The notes under the pieces: model-generated
Told to the model about the DNA's origin: nothing
Database searches by the model: none
Seen by the model: the letters and a program-made list of their open reading frames with translations, nothing else
In this document: positions 15,148 to 23,653 of the stretch, one piece after another
How positions within the stretch are numbered: the first letter of the stretch is position 1
Layout: every line of letters begins with the position of its first letter
Source of the DNA: Syntrophomonas sp.
GTDB taxonomy: Bacteria; Bacillota; Syntrophomonadia; Syntrophomonadales; Syntrophomonadaceae
Assembly: GCA_003558625.1 (NCBI GenBank)
Contig: PWPP01000077.1
Coordinates: forward strand, 1-33,316
Direction: 5' to 3'
DNA length: 33,316 nucleotides
Program-made: the position numbers and the translations under genes

Positions 15148-16319
15148 CACCTCAGCTGCTTATAAAAACTAATACCGGCAAGATCCGATATTTCCACTCC
15201 AAGATGTTCAGCCATGGTTTGACCCAGATCGGCAAACGTTTTACGTACACCCAGGTTGATATCAGCTTTAATCCAGGGCCCCCCAATCAGTAAAGGTACA
15301 AATTCCCTGGTATGATCCGTGCTTAAAGTAGTGGGATCACAGCCATGATCCGCAGTAATGGCCAGCAAATCCTCTTGTTTCAGAGATGCCATAATATCCG
15401 GCAGCAGCTGGTCAAACTCTTCCAGTGCGCGGGCATAACCTGCGGGATCATTCCGATGTCCATATAATTGGTCAAAATCCAATAGATTGATAAAAACGAG
15501 GCCCATAAAATCATTTTTTAAGACCTCCAACAAAATTTTGACCCCTTCGCTGTTACTCCTGGCGGAAAAACTCTCACTGAGAGCCCGGGATCCGAATATA
15601 TCTTTTATTTTCCCGATACCCACTACATTATGTCCGGCTGTCTTTACATAATCCAAAATGTTTGGGGGTGACAGCAAAGAAAAATCTTTTCTGTTCGGGG
15701 TGCGGATAAAACTTCCGGGAACTCCACTAAAAGGCCGGGCAATTACCCTTCCCACACCATGTTTTCCCTGCAGTAAATTGCGAGCTGTTTCACAAATGCG
15801 ATACAGTTGCGCTACCGGAATTATCTCCTCATGGGCAGCAACCTGAAAAACACTATCGGCCGAAGTATATACAATAGGAAAACCGGTTTCAAGGTGTTCT
15901 TGGCCCAGTTCCTCAATAATTGCCGTTCCCGAAGCCGCCACATTGCCCAGGCTTTTCGTGCCAATCTCTTGTTCAAATTCCCTGATCAATTCCTGGGGGA
16001 ACCCGGCCGGGTAAACCGGAAAAGGGTGCTCCAGAATCACCCCCATCATTTCCCAATGGCCGGATACGGTGTCTTTTCCCGATGACTGTGGTTTCATTTT
16101 CCCGTAAGCACCCTCGACAGTCATGGAGGAGGATACGCCCGGTATCATCTCTATTTTCCCGAGCCCCAGGCTTTCTAGATGTGGCAGCTGAATCCCCCCC
16201 ACCGCCTGGGCTACATTCTGCAATGTATTGCAACCGCAGTCCCCATATTGGTAGCTGTCCTCCGTTTCACCAATCCCGACACTATCCAGAATCAGTATTA
16301 TGGCTCTCCTGGTATTCAT
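15147..16319 (-). CDS. deoB: phosphopentomutase
   Basis: It interconverts (deoxy)ribose-1-phosphate and 5-phosphate, linking nucleoside breakdown to central metabolism. Alkaline-phosphatase-superfamily metal ligands are visible: ILILDSVGIG at the N-terminus, SGKDTVSGHWEMMG, TADHGCDP and DHTREFVPLL. Length of 390 aa is normal. GGAGG is eight bases before the ATG. It sits between xerD and pdp, an arrangement known in Firmicutes; a purine nucleoside phosphorylase often found here is absent. Confidence 0.96.
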   Translation of the reverse strand: MNTRRAIILILDSVGIGETEDSYQYGDCGCNTLQNVAQAVGGIQLPHLESLGLGKIEMIPGVSSSMTVEGAYGKMKPQSSGKDTVSGHWEMMGVILEHPFPVYPAGFPQELIREFEQEIGTKSLGNVAASGTAIIEELGQEHLETGFPIVYTSADSVFQVAAHEEIIPVAQLYRICETARNLLQGKHGVGRVIARPFSGVPGSFIRTPNRKDFSLLSPPNILDYVKTAGHNVVGIGKIKDIFGSRALSESFSARSNSEGVKILLEVLKNDFMGLVFINLLDFDQLYGHRNDPAGYARALEEFDQLLPDIMASLKQEDLLAITADHGCDPTTLSTDHTREFVPLLIGGPWIKADINLGVRKTFADLGQTMAEHLGVEISDLAGISFYKQLR

Positions 16320-16344
16320 CTATCATTCCTCCCTGCTTGCTTGG

Positions 16345-17235
16345 TTAAGCCCTGGGATGGCAATCATCGTAGATTTCCCGCAACCGGCTTCTGGTCAGAT
16401 GGGTGTAGATCTGGGTCGTCGAAACATCTGCATGCCCCAGTAATTCTTGCACAATGCGCAAATCAGCCCCGTTTTCCAACAGATGGGTAGCAAAAGAATG
16501 GCGCAAAATATGGGGGCTCAAAACTTTTTTTATATCAGCCCCTTGCCCATATTGGGATAAGATCTTAAAAAAACCCTGACGGCTGAGGGAGGTTCCCCGG
16601 GCATTTAAAAACAGGGTTCTTTCCTGGGGTTTTTTTACCAGAAAATTGCGGCTGCGGGCCAGATATCTTTGCATCCAGTAAATCGAGGTGTGATGCACCG
16701 GTAAAATCCGTTCCTTACTGCCTTTACCCATACAGCGCAAAAACTCTGCAGTGAAATTAATATCCTCCATCTGCAAAGACAGCAGCTCCGAAACCCTCAA
16801 ACCGGTCCCGTACATTAATTCCAGCATGGCCCGGTCTCTTATGCCGATGGGCTTAACCACATCAGGCTGCTTCATCAATGCATCAACTTCCTCAACACTT
16901 AATATATGCGGAAGCTTTCTTTTTATTCTAGGCGTTTCCAGATCAAAAGCAGGATTGTTTTTTATATGGCCTTCCAGCTGCAGATATTTATAAAAGGACT
17001 TAATACTGGATAGGGTGCGGGCCAGGGTAGAATTGTTCAACCCCTGATCCAGCTGCCAGGACAAATAATCTAAAATGACATTTTTATTGATCTGCCCTAA
17101 ATCCTGCATATTCCGCTCTTTTTGGGCAAAATGGATAAACTTGGACAAATCGCGCCGGTATGCCCCCTGGGTATGGACGGAGTACCCTTTTTCGTAGCAC
17201 AAATAATGAATAAATTCAGTGATGTAGGCTTCCAT
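16345..17235 (-). CDS. xerD: site-specific tyrosine recombinase XerD
   Basis: It resolves chromosome dimers at dif together with a XerC partner. Catalytic residues are all visible: Arg in GTGLRVSELL, Lys in GKGSKER, HILRHSF, LGHADVSTTQIYTH with the Tyr nucleophile. The N-terminal SAM-like core-binding domain starts with ITEFIHYLCYEKGYS. The track start at 17301 adds 22 odd residues; ATG at 17235 with AAGGA nearby gives 296 aa, standard for XerD. Housekeeping role rather than mobile-element integrase is supported by the adjacent deoB. Confidence 0.93.
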   Translation of the reverse strand: MEAYITEFIHYLCYEKGYSVHTQGAYRRDLSKFIHFAQKERNMQDLGQINKNVILDYLSWQLDQGLNNSTLARTLSSIKSFYKYLQLEGHIKNNPAFDLETPRIKRKLPHILSVEEVDALMKQPDVVKPIGIRDRAMLELMYGTGLRVSELLSLQMEDINFTAEFLRCMGKGSKERILPVHHTSIYWMQRYLARSRNFLVKKPQERTLFLNARGTSLSRQGFFKILSQYGQGADIKKVLSPHILRHSFATHLLENGADLRIVQELLGHADVSTTQIYTHLTRSRLREIYDDCHPRA

Positions 17236-17404
17236 TTTTTCCTTCCCCACTATAGGATTAATGATGCAATAATAAAGACCAATTTGTAATAAATTTAACA
17301 TAACCCTTATAAAACAAATGAAAAAATCCTAAATCCATGACCTTTCCTCCCATTGGGAAATCAAGATCCCAGAGTATATATTTTTAAAATCAATGGCATA
17401 AAAG

Positions 17405-17433
17405 AAAAACCCTGTACGGCATGCAGCTACAGG
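17405..17433 (-). terminator. probable terminator of the CBS-pyrophosphatase gene
   Basis: On the minus strand CCTGTAG...CTACAGG-like arms (CCTGTA/TACAGG, with inner GC pairing) are followed by GTTTTTC. It lies about 75 bases after the stop codon. Confidence 0.55.
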
Positions 17434-17508
17434 CTAAAATCCAGAACAGAGCACCAGAACGATATTCATGTTCATCCATATTTTCACCTGGGTATTGAAA
17501 AGAAGGAT

Positions 17509-18861
17509 TTATACATGTTCCTCTTGACGTAAAGCTTCAAACAACAACGGTACCACTTGTTTCTTGCGAGACATAATCCCCCGCAAAAAAATGCTATGCT
17601 CTATCATTTTCTGGCCAAAAGCCCGTGCAATCAAGTCCGATTTTCCCCCTACCATCATTAACTCTGTTTCTCCCTGATAAATATCCGTTACCATCAAACA
17701 TAAAAAGCCATACCCGTTTTCCCGTAAAATCAGATTCATGGTATCAATAAGTTCCACTTTGCGGCGGGAAAAATTCTCTCTTCCCATGGTTTCAATCTGT
17801 GCAATGGCAAAAGTCATACTGCCGCTGGAATACTCTTTCAAATCCTCATTGATAATCTCATATTCCGTTTTCAACTCGCTTTTAGTAGTCGTTTCAAAGA
17901 TGCGGTACCCCCACTGCAGGGCATCCAGTCCAGACGCAACCTCCAACTTCCGGGCAATTGCTTTGTCTTTAAGGGTCGTGGTCGGGGATTTAAAAATCAT
18001 GGTATCTGCAACTATTCCTGCCAACATTAATCCTGCCAGGTTAGCATTGATGTCTATTGTATGCTTGAAAAACATTTCCGCAATCAACGTACAAGTAGAT
18101 CCTACCGGTTCATTATGAAATAAAATAGGCTGGGTCGTTTGCAGATCGCCTACCCGGTGATGATCGATGATTTCCAGGATTTCCGCTTCCTCTATGCCCT
18201 CCACAGCCTGCTTTGATTCATTATGATCCACCAAAATCACCCTTTTTCTTTTTAGATTTAACAAGTGATAACGCGAGATCATGCCCAGTAAGCGATTGGT
18301 TTCATCCACTACCGGATAATTCCGGTACCGGGTAGACAGCATCATCTTTTTTACATCATCAATGCTTTCTGTGCTTTCAAAAAGAATAAGGTCCCGGCTT
18401 TTCATGATCTTAGATACCGGGAGGTCCAGAAATTCCCGCAACTGTTTAACACTGTGGGAAATATCCTTTTCTGGGTCCAGGGCATTCATATATAACATGG
18501 CTACATCCCCGATGGTAAATAAACCCAACAGCTGCTTCTTTTCATCCAACACCGGGATCGTTTTCAACTGTTCTTCCCGGACCTGTGCCGCCAGCTGGGC
18601 CAACGTAGTATCAGCATGTACATAAAGAGCTTTCTCCTGATCCAAAATATCTTCTGCCTTGGACCTGACATCTCTGATAATTTCCGGGGGTTCAAAACCC
18701 AGATGGTTTAATACAAAAACACTTTCTTCGTTTAATTCTCCTGCTGCAGCAGCGATGTAATGATCTGGGCCCTGGATATCTTTAAAAATCTTATAACTTA
18801 TGGCAGCAGCAATTGAATCCATATCAGGATGTTTATGCCCCAAAATATAAACCGGTTTCAT
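17509..18861 (-). CDS. CBS-domain manganese-dependent inorganic pyrophosphatase (family II)
   Basis: A cytoplasmic DHH-family pyrophosphatase that hydrolyses PPi. The catalytic DHH domain is split: GHKHPDMDSIAAA at the N-terminus, then VDHNE, IIDHHRVGD and PVGSTCT, with the substrate-binding DHHA2 domain ending in SRKKQVVP. Two CBS domains (about residues 70-120 and 150-205) are inserted between the first and second motifs. The length (450 aa) leaves no room for the DRTGG domain found between the CBS repeats in some clostridial homologues. CBS-PPases are known to respond to adenine nucleotides. The ATG at 18861 has GGAGGG eight bases upstream and is preferred to the TTG used in the track. Confidence 0.95.
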   Translation of the reverse strand: MKPVYILGHKHPDMDSIAAAISYKIFKDIQGPDHYIAAAAGELNEESVFVLNHLGFEPPEIIRDVRSKAEDILDQEKALYVHADTTLAQLAAQVREEQLKTIPVLDEKKQLLGLFTIGDVAMLYMNALDPEKDISHSVKQLREFLDLPVSKIMKSRDLILFESTESIDDVKKMMLSTRYRNYPVVDETNRLLGMISRYHLLNLKRKRVILVDHNESKQAVEGIEEAEILEIIDHHRVGDLQTTQPILFHNEPVGSTCTLIAEMFFKHTIDINANLAGLMLAGIVADTMIFKSPTTTLKDKAIARKLEVASGLDALQWGYRIFETTTKSELKTEYEIINEDLKEYSSGSMTFAIAQIETMGRENFSRRKVELIDTMNLILRENGYGFLCLMVTDIYQGETELMMVGGKSDLIARAFGQKMIEHSIFLRGIMSRKKQVVPLLFEALRQEEHV

Positions 18862-19007
18862 GATCAATTCCCTCCATCCCGAAGCCCACTCTTTCCCTGA
18901 GACTGGGTGAGTCTACCATTCCGGGGTCAGAAATACCTTATTCCCCGGATGCCCTAAAAGACAAAGGGGTTCATGATATGGGTAAGTCTTCCCGGAAAAA
19001 CTCTCTG

Positions 19008-19670
19008 CTATTTATTATACAATAATAAACCGGCAATATACTGCGCCCCCAGCACATCTTCCAGGGAATTGCGGCTGGCAGCAATCACAGCAATGCCGGT
19101 ATGATGAGCCCCGAAGGATGCCCGGGCCCTTTTACAGGCACTAAGTGCCGGTTGTAGCCCTTTTTGGGTCAAGGTTCGTGCAACCGTTCCGGTAATAACC
19201 CTGCCCCCGGCCTGAAAAGCGGCATCATAGGCCACCCCGCCGGTTTCTGTTACCGCCAGCACCACCCGGTCTTTCATCTCTGTTAATTTAGGGGTTTCCG
19301 CTCCCAGGTTGGGGACAATGGCTTCGATAAGACCTTTTTCCGACTCAATGCCTCTAATGACTTTTTGACAGCGTGTGATTCGTTCTTTTTCAGTGCCTGC
19401 ACGGGGTTCTGCTACCAGGACAATTCCTCTCCTACCCTCCCGCGCTTCCCGCGCTGCCAATCGTCCCATCCCTTCAGGATCAACTTTTACCGGTGCCCGG
19501 TTAACATCCGGGCTGGCTCCCAATATCATGAAGGCTCCTGCATCCAGAGCACTTTCCAGAGTCGTGGACATATCAATCACATCCACGATCATGACCAGCA
19601 GCCCTTCCCGGGCTGCGTTGTAGGCCCCGCTGGCATCGGTACTAAAAATAATCCTTTCGGACTTTACCAT
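19008..19670 (-). CDS. uncharacterised protein with weak ComB (2-phosphosulfolactate phosphatase)-like ends
   Basis: I do not recognise a named function. The N-terminus (MIVDVIDMSTTLESALDAGA) and C-terminus (NSLEDVLGAQYIAGLL) resemble the corresponding parts of ComB, but the middle lacks an obvious ComB TNGT-type motif. No membrane segment or signal is seen. Length is 220 aa. The ATG at 19670 is chosen because the track's GTG at 19682 sits on top of the GGAGG. The gene overlaps the EndoQ gene by 29 bases and ends the long minus-strand block, so it is likely translationally coupled to EndoQ. Confidence 0.7.
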   Translation of the reverse strand: MVKSERIIFSTDASGAYNAAREGLLVMIVDVIDMSTTLESALDAGAFMILGASPDVNRAPVKVDPEGMGRLAAREAREGRRGIVLVAEPRAGTEKERITRCQKVIRGIESEKGLIEAIVPNLGAETPKLTEMKDRVVLAVTETGGVAYDAAFQAGGRVITGTVARTLTQKGLQPALSACKRARASFGAHHTGIAVIAASRNSLEDVLGAQYIAGLLLYNK

Positions 19671-20814
19671 AATTTCCACCACCTCCGGGTATAATGGGCA
19701 AACGGCCCTGCCTCATCCCATGAATCATTTTTGCTATGTAATCCCCTGCTGCTTCACGAATAACTTCGATGGGTGCATGTTCTACCAAATTGATTTCATG
19801 ATCAAAAAACCTGTGCAAGCGGACCAGGGTTTTAGGACCAATTCCCGGTAGATTCTGCAAAGGCACCCGGTAAAAATAACCGGGTTGCCTCCGGGGTTGT
19901 ACCCTTTCATCATGATCCCTGATTGCTACAATGCGGTCATATACCCCGGGCATCATATCCGGAGCATGACAACGGGGGCAACGAAAAACCGGGGGTGGAT
20001 CCCCGGCAATGGACTGGCATATAGAGCAAAAACTGCGATGATATTTACCCAGGCGGGGATCCATACCGAAATTGGCCAGGATCCTTCTTCCTTTTTGGTT
20101 TTCCAGCCCGTATTTTAGTTCCTGGAAAGTCTTGTCCCCGAGTGCCAACAAGTTATATTCTCTTCCCACATTGGGAGAAGAGTGGGCATCAGAATTGGAT
20201 AAAAAAGAGAAAAACCGTGTTTCATCAATCATTTCTGCCATGGTTGTATCGGCGCTTAAACCCAATTCCAAGGTATTGATTTTTCTAATGTCAGCACCTA
20301 GTTTAGCTTCCAGCCGCGGGGTCCACTTGCCATAAACACCTTTATGAGGGGTAAAAGCATGGGCAGGACAAAAAAAACCTTTCAGCTCCAGGGTCAGGTG
20401 CAAAAGTTCCCCAAAACCCAGGCTGGTTTTCTGGGTAGATAATTGATTATTTGTCATATGGGAGGCCATGGCTTCTTGCCAGTTTTCGATGCTCTCCATG
20501 TGGGGCAGGTAGCTGATCACATGGACCCCTTCCCTGCTTTCAACTTCGCAGGCAGGAACAAACAGAACACCGTTGGAGGCCAAAAATCCTCCATCAGTTA
20601 AAGGCCTGAGCGCTCCCCGGTCTATAAAATCCCGTATCTCCCGGACCACCGGGATACAGCCTGCATCTACCACCCCTACAATATCCAAGCCCTTTCGGGG
20701 GGCATCTTCAAAAATAATCCGTTCAAGAGTTAGAGATCGGGAAGCGGTAATCTTCACCCACTTCCCCCCGGCCTGACCGATATGAATATGTAAGTCCGCA
20801 TAATAATTATTCAA
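19642..20814 (-). CDS. endonuclease Q-like PHP-domain protein
   Basis: It matches the EndoQ family (TIGR00375-type; YqxK in Bacillus), PHP phosphoesterase enzymes that nick DNA 5' of deaminated bases such as uracil and hypoxanthine. Metal-site motifs are DLHIHIG at the N-terminus, the PAHAFTPHKGVYG segment and SNSDAHS. A zinc finger follows (CSICQS...CPRCH), then a helix-hairpin-helix-like stretch (NLPGIGPKTLVRLHRFF). Length of 390 aa is typical. The start is TTG, eight bases inside the end of nudF, with GAGG seven bases upstream. Both neighbours overlap it. Confidence 0.88.
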   Translation of the reverse strand: MNNYYADLHIHIGQAGGKWVKITASRSLTLERIIFEDAPRKGLDIVGVVDAGCIPVVREIRDFIDRGALRPLTDGGFLASNGVLFVPACEVESREGVHVISYLPHMESIENWQEAMASHMTNNQLSTQKTSLGFGELLHLTLELKGFFCPAHAFTPHKGVYGKWTPRLEAKLGADIRKINTLELGLSADTTMAEMIDETRFFSFLSNSDAHSSPNVGREYNLLALGDKTFQELKYGLENQKGRRILANFGMDPRLGKYHRSFCSICQSIAGDPPPVFRCPRCHAPDMMPGVYDRIVAIRDHDERVQPRRQPGYFYRVPLQNLPGIGPKTLVRLHRFFDHEINLVEHAPIEVIREAAGDYIAKMIHGMRQGRLPIIPGGGGNYGKVRKDYF

Positions 20815-21355
20815 GTTTCTGCCTCATCAACCGATCATAAGCCATTTGGATGCCAATAATGCTTTTCCCGTCAACAATCTCACCGGCCACCACTTTCCCA
20901 TACGCTTCTTCTAAAGGCAGGCAAATATGTTCCAGGAATTCATCCTCATCCAGGTTGGTAGTCCCCTCATAAAGCTCCCGGGCCAAAAAAATATGTATAA
21001 TTTCATCACAAAAACCCGGAGCACTGTAATAGCTGAGCAGCTTATTCCATTGCTTTGCTTTAAGACCAACTTCTTCTTCCAGTTCTCGTTGGGCGCAGGA
21101 TAACGGTTCCTCCAGGGGATACAGAATCCCGGCCGGGATTTCCATGATGGTTTTTTCCAGCGGTTTGCGAAACTGTCGCACCAGGTGTATGTTGTTCTTC
21201 TCATCTACGGCCACCACTGCCGCGGCTCCGTCGTGCTCTACAATTTCCCGGGTAGATTCCTTTCCATCGGGCAAGAGCACCCGATCCACCCGCAACTTCA
21301 ATATTCGCCCCTCAAAAACAGGGTTGGATGATAACGTCTTTTCTTCCCCTGACAT
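20807..21355 (-). CDS. nudF: ADP-ribose pyrophosphatase, NUDIX family
   Basis: It hydrolyses ADP-ribose or related nucleotide sugars to AMP and sugar phosphate. The complete Nudix box is GILYPLEEPLSCAQRELEEEVGL, fitting GX5EX7REUXEEXGU. N-terminal strands (VFEGRILKLRVDRVLLPDGKESTREIVEH) are those of the NudF/YqkG group. The ATG at 21355 has CAGGAGG eight bases upstream and gives 182 aa; the track's earlier start is not needed. It is overlapped by the EndoQ gene, the same neighbourhood as nudF-yqxK in Bacillus. Confidence 0.92.
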   Translation of the reverse strand: MSGEEKTLSSNPVFEGRILKLRVDRVLLPDGKESTREIVEHDGAAAVVAVDEKNNIHLVRQFRKPLEKTIMEIPAGILYPLEEPLSCAQRELEEEVGLKAKQWNKLLSYYSAPGFCDEIIHIFLARELYEGTTNLDEDEFLEHICLPLEEAYGKVVAGEIVDGKSIIGIQMAYDRLMRQKLE

Positions 21356-21388
21356 ATAGCAGGCCTCCTGTCTCAAATTCATTCTAAT

Positions 21389-22483
21389 TCAACCCGTAAA
21401 ACCGTCCCTGAGTTGAATGAGGATGGGTAATGCAGCCCGGACTGCTGCTCCCAGGGCCAGATAAAATTCCTGTTCCTCTTCAAAGCTGCGACCCATGGTA
21501 GTAAATGAATAGGCGGGATGGGAAAGCACCTCGAAAACCGAGCCTCCATCCCAAAAGCTTACCTCGTGCCGGTTACCTATGTTTTGTTGTTGTATTTGCT
21601 CCAGGATATACGCTTGTTTTTCTTCTTCTAATATTGGAAGTGGAACCAACGCCTTCATCCGTGTGACCTGCCCTAAAACCGTCAGGGTATGATGGCTAAT
21701 TCCCCGGTGGCGAAGTCTACGGTCCCCAAAACTGATTCTGGGAACAGCAATTCCCCGACCCTTAAGGGTAGCCGTTGCATTAAGGATATCCCCCTGTTCA
21801 ATTCCGCTAAATCCCCATTTAGTTCCGGTTCCCACGATCCCGGGCCCCATGGTTACGATGATCACATCCGCCCTTAGAATATGCCGCGCTGCCAGTAATC
21901 CCGAATAGATATTTACGGCTTCTAAATCCCCACCAAAAGCATGACCTGCGGCCACAGTCCCGACCAGAACCCCTTGCTGGCGCAAAAGATGCACCGTCTG
22001 GCTGAATTTTACAGGTAATGCAGCACCGTCGGTCATAACATACCCTACCCTGAATCCTTCCCGGGCCAGGAGCAGAGCCAGGGGAGCCAGCATGGAATGA
22101 AGTGTTCCCACTAAAACCGGAATCTGATCCAGACTGTCCGCCTTTTGCATGATCTCATGGTAGGGACTATCCTCTTCTTCCACACTGAGTACTTTTAATT
22201 GTTGCGGTGTATAGCGTAATTTCATAATATGCCCGCCCGGTTTCAAAGGTGTATATTCCTGACGGTTCATGGGAGCAATGATATAATGATAGCCACCACT
22301 TCCCAGCTTCAAGCTTACCGCGGTAGTATTCAGCAATACCTGATCTCCGGGGTTGATCTCCCCGGTTAATTCAGTATAGGCAATACCCTTATCTTCGGCT
22401 TCCCCTACCTGGATAATAAAGCCCTTCACCCCGGGCCGGGAAAAAATCTCCCGGATCACAAGGCCTTGTTTAAATTCAATCAC
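21389..22483 (-). CDS. DUF3866 family protein
   Basis: A protein family of unknown function found in Firmicutes and Actinobacteria. The recognisable conserved stretches are ALTGEIN-like PGDQVLLNTTAVSLKLGSGGYH, PGGHIMKLRYTPQQ, YVMTDGAALP, GHAFGGDLEAVNIYSGLLAARH, GTGTKWGFSGIEQGD and HRGISHHTLTVLGQ. Length is 364 aa. No membrane segments are seen. The start is GTG close to a GGGGGGAGG run. It lies between pepT-like and nudF genes; the many conserved Gly, His and Asp residues suggest an enzyme, but no reaction can be named. Confidence 0.85.
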   Translation of the reverse strand: MIEFKQGLVIREIFSRPGVKGFIIQVGEAEDKGIAYTELTGEINPGDQVLLNTTAVSLKLGSGGYHYIIAPMNRQEYTPLKPGGHIMKLRYTPQQLKVLSVEEEDSPYHEIMQKADSLDQIPVLVGTLHSMLAPLALLLAREGFRVGYVMTDGAALPVKFSQTVHLLRQQGVLVGTVAAGHAFGGDLEAVNIYSGLLAARHILRADVIIVTMGPGIVGTGTKWGFSGIEQGDILNATATLKGRGIAVPRISFGDRRLRHRGISHHTLTVLGQVTRMKALVPLPILEEEKQAYILEQIQQQNIGNRHEVSFWDGGSVFEVLSHPAYSFTTMGRSFEEEQEFYLALGAAVRAALPILIQLRDGFTG

Positions 22484-22524
22484 AGCCTCCCCCCTAAAAT
22501 GCGTTTAATCGGGGCTGCCCTTAA

Positions 22525-23649
22525 TTAATAGACGGGATCTGCAGCTTCTGCTATCAATGCCAGAACCAACTTGACATCATTGACCAGATCTTGCACAGAT
22601 ATATATTCATCACAAGTATGGACCGCCTGCATCCCTATAGCCAAATTGACACAGGGGATTTCCTGGCCATTAATGATGCTGGCATCACTACCTCCGCCCG
22701 TTTTCACTAACTCCACCGGCAATCCCGTTTTTTCCGCAGCCTTAACCGCCCTGAGCACCACTTCTGAGCCCGCATCCAATGACACCTCGGGATATAAAAA
22801 CTCCACCTTAACCTCTGCCCGTCCACCATGTTTTTCAACTTCGGTGGTAAATATGGAACTAAGTTCCCGGGTTATCTGGTTTAACTGTTGCCGGGACATA
22901 CTTCTGGCCTCCCCCTGGATCACACAGGAGTCGGGGATGATGTTGCGGGCCTGCCCCCCTTCGATCATTCCAAAGTTGCAGGTTGTATCTTCATCAATAC
23001 GTCCACTGGGCATTTTACTTAAGGCTAATGCGGCTAAATGAATGGCATTGATCCCCTTCTCGGGATCTATGCCGGCATGAGCAGCCTTGCCCAAAGCTTT
23101 ATACTCAATATGATTCTGGCAGGGGGATTGAATAACAATGGTTCCGGGTTTTCCTCCTGCATCCAGGGCATAACCCATAGGCGAGGATAAAAGAGAAAAA
23201 TCAAAATGCTTGGACCCTAATAAACCCTGCTCTTCGGCCACGGTTAATAATATTTCCAGGGGAATATGTAAAGCTCCCTGTTCCTGCAAAACATCAATTG
23301 CTTCTAAAAGTACCGCAATGTCTGCTTTATTGTCTGCTCCCAGGATAGTGTTGCCCCCGCTTCTTATCACCCCGTCTGCCACCACTGCTTTGACTTGTTT
23401 TCCCGGTTTCACCGTATCCATATGGGCAGTAAAAAATAGGGGGGGGCGCTCTATCAAGCCGGGAACTTTAAGGAATAAATTGCCTGCATCTCCCCCGATC
23501 TTGGCCCCGGATTCATCTTCATATCCCTTTATTCCCCTTTGGGCGAACTGGTTTTGCAGCCAGTCCTTCAGTTTCGCTTCTTCCCGCGATTCCGAATCTA
23601 TTTCTACCATGGTAATAAAATTTTGCACCAACCGGCTCTGGTTAATCAT
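22525..23649 (-). CDS. M20-family peptidase, tripeptidase T-like (YqjE group)
   Basis: A zinc-dependent exopeptidase, cytoplasmic. Metal-binding motifs are FFTAHMDTVKPG, TILGADNKADIAVLLE and TVAEEQGLLGSKHFD. The dimerisation domain (YKALGKAAHAGIDPEKGINAI) is present and the C-terminal metal His is in MQAVHTCDEYISV. Length is 374 aa. GGGAGGG precedes the ATG. It starts four bases after the GT4-like gene ends. Annotations as PepT or PepT-like peptidase are both common; exact specificity is uncertain. Confidence 0.9.
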   Translation of the reverse strand: MINQSRLVQNFITMVEIDSESREEAKLKDWLQNQFAQRGIKGYEDESGAKIGGDAGNLFLKVPGLIERPPLFFTAHMDTVKPGKQVKAVVADGVIRSGGNTILGADNKADIAVLLEAIDVLQEQGALHIPLEILLTVAEEQGLLGSKHFDFSLLSSPMGYALDAGGKPGTIVIQSPCQNHIEYKALGKAAHAGIDPEKGINAIHLAALALSKMPSGRIDEDTTCNFGMIEGGQARNIIPDSCVIQGEARSMSRQQLNQITRELSSIFTTEVEKHGGRAEVKVEFLYPEVSLDAGSEVVLRAVKAAEKTGLPVELVKTGGGSDASIINGQEIPCVNLAIGMQAVHTCDEYISVQDLVNDVKLVLALIAEAADPVY

Positions 23650-23653
23650 GTCA

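Noticed and set aside
16345-17235. Tyrosine recombinase as a sign of a mobile element
   Set aside because: Length, motifs and the deoB neighbour identify chromosomal XerD; no attachment sites or phage genes are nearby.
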